A DNA stretch of 64,000 nucleotides from Varibaculum cambriense (GTDB lineage: Bacteria; Actinomycetota; Actinomycetes; Actinomycetales; Actinomycetaceae): positions 52,172 to 116,171 of the forward strand of contig NZ_PKHX01000009.1 of assembly GCF_002848005.1 (NCBI RefSeq), written 5' to 3'. The translations under genes and the position numbers were made by a program. The notes below the pieces were generated by a model, which saw nothing but the letters and a program-made list of their open reading frames with translations, was not told the DNA's origin and did no database searches. This document shows positions 41,536 through 51,660 of the stretch, one piece after another (positions within the stretch are counted from its first letter, which is position 1; each line of letters starts with the position of its first letter).

Positions 41536-42595
41536 GATTATTGGCCGCGATTTGTGCGCTAACTTGGCGTGCCTGCTGTAAATCTTGTACCGGTACTGCG
41601 CGGATTCCTTCTACCGGTTTTACCTGCGCGCAATTAGATCGGGGTAGCAAAAACCAGTGGGCACCGTCTTCCTTAGCGCCTGCCATTTTTTGGGGAATCC
41701 CCGAAATTGCCAGTACCTGTCCCCCATAGGAAATTGCGCCGGTACCGGAGATCTCTTTCCCGCCGGTCAGCGACTTGGCGGTCATCCGGTCGATTATCCC
41801 CAGTGCAAACATGGTTCCCGCCGAGGGGCCTCCCACTTCTTGAAGGGCGATTTTAATATCTACCGGCAGTTTTGCTTGGGGATCTAGATAGATACCTAGT
41901 TGGGAGCCACTGCGCCCATCGGTAGGTTTGCGGGTTTTCCCACTGATCAAAAGATTTTTCCCTGAACGCTGCACCTTAAACTGGAGGGAAGTTCCCGGCG
42001 ACGCGCCCTCTAAAATATCAAAAAGCGTATTAGCCTGGTTCAATTCCTGAGTTTTTCCCTGGAAGGTGACCTCCTGCAAAATATCGTTCTCTTTGAGTTT
42101 TCCCCGGAAATCGGAGTCCTCCCCCACTCCGGTAACTTTAAACTTGGCGGGAACTTGGTAACCCAACTCGCTAAGCGCCGCCACCTTGGCGCTCAGTTGA
42201 GAATCTTCCATTTGTGCCTGGGAAACCTGCTGTACCTGCTTGGCAGTTGCCCCTGCAGGATAGACCGCAGATTCGGGTAATACTTCACTATCTGATCGCA
42301 TTTTCGCCAGCAGGACTTCCGCGTAGGTAACGTGGGTTCCCGGACCTCCCCGCAGAGAAACGGTTACCATCCGTAACTGACCTGTGGTGGGATAAGTTTT
42401 AGCCCCCGTAACTTTAATGATCTCCCCGTGGCCAGACTGGGAGCCAAGAACGTTGAAAGTTGGACCGGGAGATTCAATTACATAGGGCGCGCGAACAGCA
42501 AAACCTAGAATCAAGAATCCGATAACCGACAGCGTCATCATGGCTTTCCCGATTCGTCCCTGCCGGCGCGACTTTTCAGAGCGTTTACCCGTCAC
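41504..42595 (-). CDS. YlbL-type PDZ / Lon-like (S16) membrane protease
   Basis: 363 residues. One N-terminal membrane anchor (MMTLSVIGFLILGFAVRAP), a PDZ-like domain (FKVTGVGEDSDFRGKLKENDI), and a C-terminal S16 domain with the catalytic Ser in GGPSAGTMFALGIIDR and the catalytic Lys in LTGGKEISGTGAI. Members cleave substrates at the outer face of the membrane; the targets in actinobacteria are little known. Synteny with Rv3194c supports the call. Confidence 0.93.
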   Translation of the reverse strand: MTGKRSEKSRRQGRIGKAMMTLSVIGFLILGFAVRAPYVIESPGPTFNVLGSQSGHGEIIKVTGAKTYPTTGQLRMVTVSLRGGPGTHVTYAEVLLAKMRSDSEVLPESAVYPAGATAKQVQQVSQAQMEDSQLSAKVAALSELGYQVPAKFKVTGVGEDSDFRGKLKENDILQEVTFQGKTQELNQANTLFDILEGASPGTSLQFKVQRSGKNLLISGKTRKPTDGRSGSQLGIYLDPQAKLPVDIKIALQEVGGPSAGTMFALGIIDRMTAKSLTGGKEISGTGAISYGGQVLAISGIPQKMAGAKEDGAHWFLLPRSNCAQVKPVEGIRAVPVQDLQQARQVSAQIAANNLKNLPRCPAH

Positions 42596-42712
42596 GCTTT
42601 CTCCTTCCCGAGGTTTGAAAATCGGCTTTGCCCAAGGCGAAACTATCCCGCGTACCTAGTACCCAGCTCCCAATACCGATACCCTTAAGAACGTAGTCTA
42701 TTTTAGGGGGGT

Positions 42713-44347
42713 GTGCAGCACTTGAGCGAAGCTAACGGTGAGGAGCAGCGACCGGAATGGTTCCAAATGCTCAAGAAAATGCTGGGAGAAGAGGCCGCTG
42801 AGGATGCCTTCCAGCAGCTACAAGCAAGCGGAATCGACCCTGAAAAGCTCGCCGGCGGAGCAATGCCTTTTCCTTTCCCCGGCGGATCTGGCTTCGGAGC
42901 CAGCCAACTAAAACAGTTTTTTACTCCCCGCAAAGAGGCCGTGAATTGGGACGCGGCCGTAGAAGTCGCGGTCTCCCGGCTTCCCAGTTTTTCTCCCACT
43001 AGCGCAGCGCAGGCGCAGAAGATTCGCGAGCAACTTTCAGTAGCTGATTTGTGGTTAGACACGGTAACCACCTTGAGTCCGACCGCCAGCGAGCGGGTAG
43101 CTTGGACGCCCCGGGAATGGATCCAGGCGACAGTACCCGCTTGGCAGCGTCTGACCGAACCGGTAATTGCCAATGTAGTGCGCGCCTTTACCGAGGCCAT
43201 CGCGGAACAATTTGAGCGACAAGGAATCGACCCAGAAGAGATGAAAGCTTCGGCCGCGATTCCGGGGATAGGACAAATTATCGGCCCCATGGATCCCGAT
43301 TCCTTGCTAAAGAACCTGGCAGCTGGCTTATTTGCCGTGCAGATCGGGCAAGCTATGGGGCAGATAGCGCAAGTCGCTTTCGGCTCTACCGATATCGGTA
43401 TTCCCTTAGCGAAAGAAAAAATCATGGGATTAGTGCCGGTAAATATCGCGAACTTTGCCCAGGATTTAGAGATTACCGAGGAAGAGGTGGGACAATATCT
43501 CGCGGTGCGCGAGGCCGCTCATGCGCGTCTTTTCCATTCCGTTCCCTGGCTGCGCCATAAGCTATCCCGGCTGATTGCCCGCTATGCGCAAGAAATCCGG
43601 ATTGATCCGGAGGCTATTGACCGGTCAGTGCGGGATTTGCAAGACCGCCTGCAAGAACAATTCGGAGAGCAAGAAGGCTTAGTCGGCCTACCTTTGGGAA
43701 ACTTTGATCCCACCAATTTAGGGTTAGGCCTGCCGGTAGATATTTTTGCTTCTGAGGAAACCGCTACCCAGCGACAGGCAATGGAGGATTTGCAGACCGT
43801 CTTGGCGCTAATCGAAGGGTGGGTGGACGAAGTCTCTACCCGAGCCTGTATGCCTAATCTTGGCCACGTCATCCAGTTAAGAGAACTGCTGCGCCGGCGG
43901 CGGGCAACTACTTCCCCCATAGAGAAAGTCTTAAAACCGCTCATCGGGATGGAACTTCGGCCTAAATACTCCCGGCAAGCGGCCTCGCTGTGGTCACTGT
44001 TGCTAAACGAGCAGGGCATGCAGCAGCGCGATCAGGTCTGGTCACATCCCGATATGATTCCTACCCTGCAAGATTTAACCGATCCAGAAAACTTTGTTGC
44101 CCAAAGCGGGAAAGAACCAGAAAAAGATCAGGTAGACCAGGATTTAGATTCCCTACTTTCTGGCACTTTAGGCTGGGCACAAGGGTTAACTCCCGAGGTA
44201 GATTCCCAAGGCGATCAACTGGTAGGCGGAAATCAGGAGGCAGAAACCGAACCGGACGGAGCTAGCAAGGATCAAAATGGGGAGGATGCTAGCCGCGGAG
44301 ATATTGATGGTGAAAACGATTCCCCATCTGCAGATACAGATAAATAA
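42713..44347 (+). CDS. DUF2342 family zinc metalloprotease-like protein
   Basis: 544 residues. Contains the family block VREAAHARLFHSVPWLRH (~265-282), where the two His replace a classical HExxH, and the regions ESxxE-like GWVDEVSTRACM. The N-terminal third binds like other members to no known domain; the last 70 residues are Asp/Glu/Gln-rich and disordered. Homologous to Rv3195 of M. tuberculosis and usually called a zinc-dependent metalloprotease or F420-related protein, without biochemical proof. GTG start just after a G-rich site. Confidence 0.85.
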   Translation: MQHLSEANGEEQRPEWFQMLKKMLGEEAAEDAFQQLQASGIDPEKLAGGAMPFPFPGGSGFGASQLKQFFTPRKEAVNWDAAVEVAVSRLPSFSPTSAAQAQKIREQLSVADLWLDTVTTLSPTASERVAWTPREWIQATVPAWQRLTEPVIANVVRAFTEAIAEQFERQGIDPEEMKASAAIPGIGQIIGPMDPDSLLKNLAAGLFAVQIGQAMGQIAQVAFGSTDIGIPLAKEKIMGLVPVNIANFAQDLEITEEEVGQYLAVREAAHARLFHSVPWLRHKLSRLIARYAQEIRIDPEAIDRSVRDLQDRLQEQFGEQEGLVGLPLGNFDPTNLGLGLPVDIFASEETATQRQAMEDLQTVLALIEGWVDEVSTRACMPNLGHVIQLRELLRRRRATTSPIEKVLKPLIGMELRPKYSRQAASLWSLLLNEQGMQQRDQVWSHPDMIPTLQDLTDPENFVAQSGKEPEKDQVDQDLDSLLSGTLGWAQGLTPEVDSQGDQLVGGNQEAETEPDGASKDQNGEDASRGDIDGENDSPSADTDK

Positions 44348-44421
44348 AGTTTAATAATTAATTATCCACAGTTTTAAGCTCTCTCTAGCGTCAGCGTTTT
44401 TTCTGCTGGAATGCTGGAGGC

Positions 44422-45363
44422 ATGAGATTGATTAACGGCTCGGTAATGCTGCTTCGTTCCGGCGGTCAAGCACAATTTGGCACTGGAGGACGCAATGGCT
44501 TCGTAGTCAAAGGACTCAGCCCAGTTCATATCGCCATTCTCAAATGGCTTTTTGAGAAACAAAATTGGTACAACTCGCATCTAGAACGCCGGTTTCCGGA
44601 AAATAAAAAAGAGATCAAGGAGATTCTGCAGATATTGGCGGACGGGGGTCTAGCTACCAAGCACCAGGTGCCAGATGGGGATTGTGCGTGCGCTTTTCAC
44701 CTCTATGGATCGGATGCTCCGATCAAAACCCGCAAGCAAGCCCTAGTGGGAATCAGCGGACTGGGGCCTTTGGGAATTACCTTAACTAGAAAGCTAGTAG
44801 CGTGCGGGATTACCTCATTAATTCTCAGGGATCAGGCTACGGTAAAAACCCGTGATCTATGTGTTTATAAAGATGAGTATCTAGGAGCCGTTCGGCAAGA
44901 TGTAGCTCCCTTAGTATTGGGAGTTAACCAGCAGCTCCCTAACCAAGCGGTGACTATAGAAGTTGCGATCAGTTCCTACCTTACTAATCCCGCCTGGGCG
45001 AAAGCTTGTATTAATAGTGGAGTACCCCATTTGCCGATCATTAAGCGGGAAACCGAGATTGAAGTTGGCCCCTTATTTATTCCCGGTCGTACCTGTTGCC
45101 TGCACTGTCAGCATTTAGCCAAACGCGATGCCGATCCGGAATGGCCCCGAATAGCAGCTCAATTGGCGTGCGCTGATCCGGTAATGGCCGACACTTCCCT
45201 TGCCGAATACGCCACTGCTTTTGCGGTGCGCGAAATATTGAACTACCTGTCGGGTCTTCCGTTATCTTTAACCGGAGCATCTTGGGTTTTTAATCTCGCC
45301 GATCCCCTGCCCCAGCTGCGACAATGGCAACCCCACCCCCAGTGCGGTTGCGTACGGGACTAG
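44422..45363 (+). CDS. ThiF/E1-like protein, possible leader-binding (TOMM-type) fold
   Basis: 313 residues. The N-terminal ~90 residues resemble a winged helix (HIAILKWLFEKQ, IKEILQILADGGL). The centre has a glycine-rich nucleotide-binding turn (LVGISGLGPLGITLTRKL) followed by E1-type strands; RTCCLHCQHL and CGC near the end form a likely structural zinc site. E1 enzymes adenylate a C-terminal carboxylate; here no partner peptide or sulfur carrier is adjacent. Equivalent to Rv3196 in M. tuberculosis, where a whiB7 gene lies nearby; no WhiB or ABC1 kinase gene is present here. Shares its stop region with uvrD2 (4-base convergent overlap). Confidence 0.75.
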   Translation: MRLINGSVMLLRSGGQAQFGTGGRNGFVVKGLSPVHIAILKWLFEKQNWYNSHLERRFPENKKEIKEILQILADGGLATKHQVPDGDCACAFHLYGSDAPIKTRKQALVGISGLGPLGITLTRKLVACGITSLILRDQATVKTRDLCVYKDEYLGAVRQDVAPLVLGVNQQLPNQAVTIEVAISSYLTNPAWAKACINSGVPHLPIIKRETEIEVGPLFIPGRTCCLHCQHLAKRDADPEWPRIAAQLACADPVMADTSLAEYATAFAVREILNYLSGLPLSLTGASWVFNLADPLPQLRQWQPHPQCGCVRD

Positions 45364-47405
45364 TCAGACAAACCTTGCAGGTGTTCGTGAGCAACCTGCT
45401 CGGGATCCGCTCCTCGCAAAATTCTTAAAACCGCCGCCCCGAACTGTTCTAACTTGACCGGGCCGATTCCTCTAAGTAGCGACAGCTGCTTTAGGGTTTG
45501 CGGATTGGCAGTGGCAATATCGCGCAAGGTGGTATCGGAAAACACGGTATAAGCCGGTTTCCCCTGTCCTTGAGCCACCAAGAGTCGCCACTGCCGCAAA
45601 CACTCAAAATACTCTTGTTCTTCCGGGCTGGCCTCTTTTAAGAATCGTTTAGTATCTTGACGCGCGCTGGGAGTCCGCACGGTTTTTACCGCGGATTCTT
45701 CCCGCGGCCACACGGGAGAAAAAAACCGGGAACAGGCGCGGGTGGCCTTACGATCTAGCGAACGCTTCTGCGCATAGCTAACGAATAGTTCATCGCGCGC
45801 CCTAGTTACCGCCACATAAGCCAAGCGACGTTCTTCTGCCAGCTCTTTTCCCGATTTAGCTTGGGTAATCGGCAACAGTCCCTCGCTAACTCCCGCCAGG
45901 AAAACAGTTTTCCACTCTAGACCCTTGGCGGAATGGATAGACGCCAAAGTGACTCCTCCGCCAGACGGATCGAGCTGCGCCTCGGCAAGTTCTTGCCATT
46001 CTTGCACCAAAGAGGCCAGCGACAATCCCGCCGCCTCTTTGAGCTGTGCCTGCGCTACCAGGGTATTTAACGCCTCCCAACGGTCAAGCAGCGCGCCCTG
46101 AGTGGCGGGAGCTTGCGGCGACCATCCCAGAGGACGAGCTAATTCCGCTACGATTTCCCCAGGGTTGCCTTGCGCCCCGCGACGAGCGATCAGACTGGCC
46201 TGTTTTAGGAGGGCGGAAACTTCGGGGCGTTTAAAGAATCCTTCTGTCCCGCGCACCCAATATTTCACCTCCCGATGCGCCAAAGCCGCTTCAAACAGGC
46301 TGGATTGGGCATTGGTACGAAACAGAATCGCAATATCACTAGCAGGCGTGCCCGCTGCGATCCGTTCCTGAATCATTTTTGCGATGGCGCTGGCCTCGGC
46401 CTCATCATCGGGGTAGCGATCGAAGTGCACCGCACTACCAGACTCGCGCATCGAAGAGAGCTTAACCGCCTGTTTTTTGGTTTGCTTATCCCGGTTGACT
46501 AAGCCATTCGCCAGGGAAACAATCTGGGGGGTGGAGCGATAATCGCGAGCAAGAGTAACCGTATGGGCACCGGGATATTCCTGCGCAAAGTTCACCAAGT
46601 ACTCCGGAGTGGCCCCGGCAAAAGAATAAATGGTTTGCGCCGCGTCCCCCACTACGCACAGATCACGGTTTGACTCCCCCAGCCACAGTTCTAAGAGATG
46701 TTTTTGCAGTGGAGAAATATCCTGATATTCATCGACTACGAAGAAACGATATTGGGAGCGGATCTGCTGGGCAATATCAGGACGCTCCTCGATCATTCCG
46801 CAGGTCAAAGCGAGTACATCCTCGAAATCTATAACGGATCGTTCCTTTTTAGCCTCGCTATATCCGCGCAAAATATCAGCCATATCGTAAGTGGAAATCC
46901 CGGCCGGGGGTTGCACCCCGCTGCTTTTTACCCAGTTTCCATAGTCCTCGGGAGCAACCATACTCACCGCGGCCATTTCAATCGCGGCACAATAATCACG
47001 CACCGCCGCCCGCTCTTTGGGGAGCCCGAGCCGGGAAGCTACCGCCCCTACCAGAGAAGACTTGTTTTCAATTAGTTTGGGGAGCTGTCCACCGACGGCA
47101 GTAGGCCAAAAATATCTGAGCTGTCGCAGAGCAGCCGAGTGAAAAGTACGGGCTTGCACGCCCTCAACCCCGAGGAGCCGCAAACGCGCCGCCATTTCTG
47201 CGGCTGCCCGGACTGTAAAAGTCACCGCTAAAACCGAGTAGGGATGGTAAACCCCGGTGCGCACCCCATAGGCGATGCGATAGGTAATCGCCCGGGTTTT
47301 TCCGGTACCCGCACCTGCCCGAATACATACGGGTCCCCGTAAAGTCCGGGCGGCTTTCGCCTGATCAGGGTCTAAATGTTTTAAAAGTTCTTCTGCTTTC
47401 TCCAC
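45360..47405 (-). CDS. uvrD2: ATP-dependent DNA helicase UvrD2
   Basis: About 681 residues. SF1A motifs: LDPDQAKAARTLRGPVCIRA with GAGTGKT (Walker A), VDEYQDISPLQ (motif II), VGDAAQTIYSFAGA (motif III), LARDYRSTPQIV (motif IV), VTLASIHSAKGLEW (motif V) and YVAVTRARDEL (motif VI). C-terminal HRDC-type domain (ARNPQTL-like TANPQTLKQLSLLRGIG). Acts in DNA repair and replication. The frame opens at 47468 inside nudC; GTG 47405 just after the nudC stop is the more likely start, though no good ribosome-binding site is seen. Confidence 0.93.
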   Translation of the reverse strand: MEKAEELLKHLDPDQAKAARTLRGPVCIRAGAGTGKTRAITYRIAYGVRTGVYHPYSVLAVTFTVRAAAEMAARLRLLGVEGVQARTFHSAALRQLRYFWPTAVGGQLPKLIENKSSLVGAVASRLGLPKERAAVRDYCAAIEMAAVSMVAPEDYGNWVKSSGVQPPAGISTYDMADILRGYSEAKKERSVIDFEDVLALTCGMIEERPDIAQQIRSQYRFFVVDEYQDISPLQKHLLELWLGESNRDLCVVGDAAQTIYSFAGATPEYLVNFAQEYPGAHTVTLARDYRSTPQIVSLANGLVNRDKQTKKQAVKLSSMRESGSAVHFDRYPDDEAEASAIAKMIQERIAAGTPASDIAILFRTNAQSSLFEAALAHREVKYWVRGTEGFFKRPEVSALLKQASLIARRGAQGNPGEIVAELARPLGWSPQAPATQGALLDRWEALNTLVAQAQLKEAAGLSLASLVQEWQELAEAQLDPSGGGVTLASIHSAKGLEWKTVFLAGVSEGLLPITQAKSGKELAEERRLAYVAVTRARDELFVSYAQKRSLDRKATRACSRFFSPVWPREESAVKTVRTPSARQDTKRFLKEASPEEQEYFECLRQWRLLVAQGQGKPAYTVFSDTTLRDIATANPQTLKQLSLLRGIGPVKLEQFGAAVLRILRGADPEQVAHEHLQGLSD

Positions 47406-47415
47406 GTCAATCAGC

Positions 47416-48471
47416 TTAAAGGTTGTGGTCTTCGGGGCGAATAATTGGGCAACCCAACCAGTTTTCAATCAAGTTGGAGGCGATTGTGGACGGTCCGGGA
47501 GGGCTGATTTGCCTGCTTGCTACTAACTCCATGAATTCGGCGCGGCTTACCCACAGCGCACGGTCAATCTCGGCTTCATCCAAAATAAAATAGGGCGTGC
47601 GGCAGCGCGCAGAAAATCCCAACATTAGCGAACGCGGGTAAGGCCAGGGTTGGGAGGTAAGGTAGCGGACTTCATCTACTTCCAGTCCCACTTCTTCCCC
47701 GACTTCACGGTGGACTGCTCCCTCTAAAGATTCCCCGGCCTCTACATAGCCGGCAATCACCGAATAGAAGTTATTTTCCCAAGCCGAGTTGTGTGCCAGC
47801 AGCAGCCGGTCGGCCTCATCGCTTATAGCAACGATTACTGAGGGGTCTTGCCGGGGATAAACAATGTCTCCACAGCGGGGACAGTGCAGTTCCCAACCGG
47901 CGGCCGCGATTTCAAGCCGGGTAGCGCACCGCGAACAATAGTTGGTCTCCAAGTGCCAAAGCGCCAGACAAGTAGCGTGGGTAGCGATCGCGGCATCTTG
48001 ACCGTTTAAAAAGGCTCCCACTTGGCGCAGAGGAATTAGGCGCAGAGATGTTTCCGTGTGTTCTGCAATCCCCGCCAGTTCGTCGTCGGTAATAAACAGG
48101 GCAACCCGGCTGGTGGCACCGGTTCTCCCCAGATACCAGGCTTTACCCGCTTGGTAGCGTTCTTCCCAGGACTGGAGTTGTCCTAAGAACTGTCTCTCGG
48201 AGCTAGATAGACGGTAAAGGTTTCCGGTTCCAAAAGGAGCCGATACGTGAGCGCGAGAGGCTGCCATTTCCGGGCCTACGGTAACTCCGGAGGTTAGCGG
48301 CAAGAGAACCCGACGCCGATCGGAGACCGCAAAAACTTCTGTCGCTGCCTCTCGCAGCAGGCTAGGTAGATGCACGAACTGGCGACATCCCGTATCCAGA
48401 TCGATGCGATAACGCGAAAGAGCAGGACTATTCATAATGTCTAACCTATCCGTTTTAGACGCAGGAGGCAT
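47416..48471 (-). CDS. nudC: NAD(+)/NADH pyrophosphatase NudC
   Basis: 351 residues. Zinc ribbon CSRCATRLE...CPRCGDIVYPR (~185-215), then a Nudix box GYVEAGESLEGAVHREVGEE and the NudC specificity signature SQPWPYPRSLM. Hydrolyses NAD(H) to NMN and AMP and removes NAD caps from RNA. Start could be 48471 or the ATG at 48435. Operon with uvrD2 as in mycobacteria. Confidence 0.94.
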   Translation of the reverse strand: MPPASKTDRLDIMNSPALSRYRIDLDTGCRQFVHLPSLLREAATEVFAVSDRRRVLLPLTSGVTVGPEMAASRAHVSAPFGTGNLYRLSSSERQFLGQLQSWEERYQAGKAWYLGRTGATSRVALFITDDELAGIAEHTETSLRLIPLRQVGAFLNGQDAAIATHATCLALWHLETNYCSRCATRLEIAAAGWELHCPRCGDIVYPRQDPSVIVAISDEADRLLLAHNSAWENNFYSVIAGYVEAGESLEGAVHREVGEEVGLEVDEVRYLTSQPWPYPRSLMLGFSARCRTPYFILDEAEIDRALWVSRAEFMELVASRQISPPGPSTIASNLIENWLGCPIIRPEDHNL

Positions 48472-48641
48472 CCGGACGCTGTAAATCAGTAACCGGTTCT
48501 ACAGCCCGGAAATTTGCGAGCGTCGCGCCGCACCTGTTTACCGGCGCTGACCAAAAACCACTCTGGCCTTAAGACTAGCCAGTCAGCCTCCCACCTGCCC
48601 CCAAATGCTGGAGAATAAACCGGTCATCTATAATCGGTAAG

Positions 48642-49376
48642 GTGAGTGAAGAAAAGTTTGTGCGCGCTGATGGGCGCGCTTTTGACCAGATGCGACCGTT
48701 AAAAATTACCCGCGGCTGGGCACAGCAAGCAGAAGGATCAGTCCTGATTGACTGCGGAAATACCCGCGTCCTCTGTAATGCCTCGCTAACCCAGGGGGTG
48801 CCGCGCTGGCGGCAAGATTCCGGCCTGGGATGGGTAACTGCCGAGTATGCGATGCTGCCGCGCGCTACTTCTACCCGGTCAGGACGCGAATCGGTACGGG
48901 GAAAAATTGGAGGCCGCACCCACGAGATTTCCCGGTTAATCGGACGGTCTCTACGAGCCATCGTAGATATGAGCGCCCTGGGGGAAAACACGATAGTGCT
49001 GGATTGCGATGTGCTTAGCGCTGACGGCGGCACCCGCACTACCTCGATTACCGGCGCCTATGTGGCTTTGGTGGATGCCATCAAAGTAGGACAAGAAAAA
49101 GGATGGATTCGCCCCGGCAAAGTCTTATCAGATTCGCTATGTGCGGTCTCGGTTGGTTTCATCGAAGGGAATGCCCTACTGGATCTGCCCTATGAAGAGG
49201 ATTCGCGTGCCGATGTGGATATGAATATCGTGGCGACCGGCTCGGGAAAGTTCGTAGAAATTCAAGGAACCGCCGAGGGGGAAGCTTTTGATCGCTCCCA
49301 ATTCGGTCAGCTGCTAGATTTAGCCGCTAAGGGAATCCAAGATATCTCTGCTATTCAAGCGGAGGCTCTTTCGTGA
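48642..49376 (+). CDS. rph: Ribonuclease PH
   Basis: 244 residues. Phosphorolytic 3' exonuclease that trims tRNA precursors. [39 protein letters not shown] strands, the [20 protein letters not shown] phosphate and RNA-binding loop and [17 protein letters not shown] are all present. GTG start. Followed by rdgB with a GTGA overlap, as in M. tuberculosis Rv1340-Rv1341. Confidence 0.96.
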   Translation: MSEEKFVRADGRAFDQMRPLKITRGWAQQAEGSVLIDCGNTRVLCNASLTQGVPRWRQDSGLGWVTAEYAMLPRATSTRSGRESVRGKIGGRTHEISRLIGRSLRAIVDMSALGENTIVLDCDVLSADGGTRTTSITGAYVALVDAIKVGQEKGWIRPGKVLSDSLCAVSVGFIEGNALLDLPYEEDSRADVDMNIVATGSGKFVEIQGTAEGEAFDRSQFGQLLDLAAKGIQDISAIQAEALS

Positions 49377-50032
49377 AGCTACCGGCCGATGCCCGTTTAA
49401 TCCTCGCCACCCATAACCCCCATAAGGTACGCGAACTTGCCGAGATCCTCTCTCCCCTAATCGCAGGTTTTTCCCCGGAAATGATTGTGGGAGCCGACGG
49501 ATTAGGGATCGAAGAACCGGTCGAGGACGGGGTAAGCTTTACTGAAAATGCACTGATTAAAGCGCGTTTGGTGGCGCAAAGAACCGGCCTGCCGGCAGTT
49601 GCCGATGACTCGGGACTATGCGTAGACGTTATGGGAGGTGCGCCCGGTATATTTTCAGCCCGTTGGTGCGGCCATCACGGCGACGACCAAGCGAACCTAG
49701 ACCTACTGCTGAGCCAACTGGCAGACGTACCCGCAGAAAATCGCGGTGCCAGTTTCGTTTGCGCAGCAGTGCTAGTGTCACCGGCTGGTTTAGAGCGACA
49801 CTGCCTCGGGAAAATGAGTGGAAAACTGCTTAGTGCCCCCCGCGGCGAAGGGGGGTTTGGTTACGACCCAATTTTTCTAGCCGAAGGGCAACAACGCTCC
49901 AATGCGGAACTAAGTCCGAGCGAAAAGAACGCCCTGTCACATCGCGGTAAAGCCTTCCGCGCCCTCGCCCCCACGATCGCGGCCACTATCGAGCTAGGCG
50001 GAAACATTACCCCTGCTCAAGCGTGCCCCTAA
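49373..50032 (+). CDS. rdgB: dITP/XTP pyrophosphatase
   Basis: 219 residues. HAM1 family: [16 protein letters not shown] (T-x-N-x-x-K), [34 protein letters not shown], and [20 protein letters not shown] with the E-K-N-xx-S-H-R end ([13 protein letters not shown]). Removes non-canonical purine triphosphates before incorporation. GTG start overlapping the rph stop. Confidence 0.95.
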   Translation: MKLPADARLILATHNPHKVRELAEILSPLIAGFSPEMIVGADGLGIEEPVEDGVSFTENALIKARLVAQRTGLPAVADDSGLCVDVMGGAPGIFSARWCGHHGDDQANLDLLLSQLADVPAENRGASFVCAAVLVSPAGLERHCLGKMSGKLLSAPRGEGGFGYDPIFLAEGQQRSNAELSPSEKNALSHRGKAFRALAPTIAATIELGGNITPAQACP

Positions 50033-50052
50033 ACGCGTCCTCCAAGGAAAAA

Positions 50053-50838
50053 CTAAAGTTCGAAACGCATCCCGGAGCGAGCAATTTCGAGATCTCCGCG
50101 CCAGGTAGTTTTTGCTTCCTTTAACGGCACTTCTGGGTCAGTCCAGGGCTGAATATGGGTTAGCACTAATTTCTTGGTTCCCGAGTTCTGGGCTACCCGG
50201 CCGGCACGATCCCCTGACATATGGATACCACGAACCTCGTCCTCCCTGGTAAAACCGCATTCAGAGAGGAACAGATCCGAGTTGGTGGCAGCTTGTACCA
50301 AGGTGTCACACTCATCGGAATCTCCCGAGTAAGCGAAAATTACCTCTCCATTCTTACCCGGACCGGTTACTTGGAAGGAAAAAGCCGGAACCGAGTGCCA
50401 AGCCGCAAAGGGCTTGATTCGCAAGGGGCCAACATTAAATTCCTGTCCTTGCTTTATATGGTGAAACTCGAATTCCGAGCTGAAATCGTCGCGAGGACTA
50501 AACCCATCTAAGCCGCGCACCCGATCTTTTACGCCTTTGGGAGCGAACACGGGAATCGGGCCTAGTGCTCCCCGGGGATGCCAACGCCTATGCACCTGCA
50601 TAGACACAATATCTGAACAGTGGTCGGCGTGCAGGTGCGAGAGCACTACCGCATCCAATTGCGTGGGATCCGTATAGTTCCACAGCTGCCCGAAAGAGCC
50701 TGGACCGAGATCAAAAACTACTGAATAAGTATGGGGAAGACCCAGCGAGTCGGTTCCTTCTGCCTGTAAGAGATAGCAGGATGCCGGGGAGGCCGGGCCG
50801 GACATGGAACCGGTTACCCCTACCACGGTCAGGATCAT
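50053..50838 (-). CDS. MBL-fold hydrolase (Rv1339-like)
   Basis: 261 residues. Metallo-beta-lactamase fold close to RNase Z: LSHLHADHCSDIV (H-x-H-x-D-H), a later His in FAAWHSVPAFSF, Asp in YSGDSDECD and the final His in LTHIQPW. The M. tuberculosis equivalent in the same gene order, Rv1339, has been reported as a cAMP phosphodiesterase; the same activity here is inference. Its start overlaps the murI stop (ATGA), so the two are translationally coupled. Confidence 0.88.
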   Translation of the reverse strand: MILTVVGVTGSMSGPASPASCYLLQAEGTDSLGLPHTYSVVFDLGPGSFGQLWNYTDPTQLDAVVLSHLHADHCSDIVSMQVHRRWHPRGALGPIPVFAPKGVKDRVRGLDGFSPRDDFSSEFEFHHIKQGQEFNVGPLRIKPFAAWHSVPAFSFQVTGPGKNGEVIFAYSGDSDECDTLVQAATNSDLFLSECGFTREDEVRGIHMSGDRAGRVAQNSGTKKLVLTHIQPWTDPEVPLKEAKTTWRGDLEIARSGMRFEL

Positions 50839-51650
50839 TTCGTGATCTCCTCCTCTTTAATTCCGTTAAAGTTAGCCCCCATGATTCGGGAGGCGAGGGC
50901 GATAAAACTGTCTTTAGCTTCGGTGCAGATGAAATGGTGATCGGCTTTTTCCGCTCCAAAGGGACGCAATATTTTTTCTTCTACCAATTCGCCATAAACT
51001 TTTCTGGCCACTGCGGATGAAGAAGAAATCAGGGACACGTTTTCTCCCATGAAATAAGAGATTGGCCCTTCTAGTAGCGGATAGTGAGTACAGCCCAGCA
51101 CTAAGGTATCTATTCCCGCTTCTTTCAGAGGGGTTAAATATTCCTCCGTCACGTCAAATAGTTCCTGGGAGGCAGTGATGCCTTCTTCGGCGAACTCTAC
51201 GAAACGAGGGCAGGCTTGGGTAAAAACTTCCGCCCCCATGCGAGAGAGTTTCCGCTGATAAACTCCAGATTCAATCGTGGCGCGGGTGCCGATTACCCCA
51301 ATCTTGCCGTTACGTGAACGGGTCACCGCATGTTCGACTGCCGGTTGCACCACTTCTACTACTGGAATCCCTTGCTGTTCTTGATAACGAATCCGCGCCT
51401 CATCCAATACTGCGCAGGAGGCAGTATTGCAGGCGATAACCAGCATTTTAACCCCGGATTCCACCAGGGAATCCATGATCGACAGGGAATAGCCCCGCAC
51501 GGTTTGCAAGTCTTTTTCCCCGTAAGGAGTGTGGGCAGTATCCCCTACGTAACGAATTTCTTCCCGCGGCAGCACATTGAGAACTGCGCGCGCAACCGTT
51601 AATCCCCCAACTCCGGAGTCAAAAATACCAATAGCGGCTTCATTAGTCAC
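50835..51650 (-). CDS. murI: Glutamate racemase
   Basis: 271 residues. Makes D-glutamate for peptidoglycan without cofactor. IGIFDSGVGGLTV, YVGDTAHTPYG and the two catalytic cysteines in VIACNTASCAV and VLGCTHYPLL. ATG 51650 follows the DUF2017 gene by 10 bases, and the order clpS - DUF2017 - murI - MBL matches the actinobacterial cluster. Confidence 0.96.
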   Translation of the reverse strand: MTNEAAIGIFDSGVGGLTVARAVLNVLPREEIRYVGDTAHTPYGEKDLQTVRGYSLSIMDSLVESGVKMLVIACNTASCAVLDEARIRYQEQQGIPVVEVVQPAVEHAVTRSRNGKIGVIGTRATIESGVYQRKLSRMGAEVFTQACPRFVEFAEEGITASQELFDVTEEYLTPLKEAGIDTLVLGCTHYPLLEGPISYFMGENVSLISSSSAVARKVYGELVEEKILRPFGAEKADHHFICTEAKDSFIALASRIMGANFNGIKEEEITK

Positions 51651-51660
51651 AAAAAACAGC

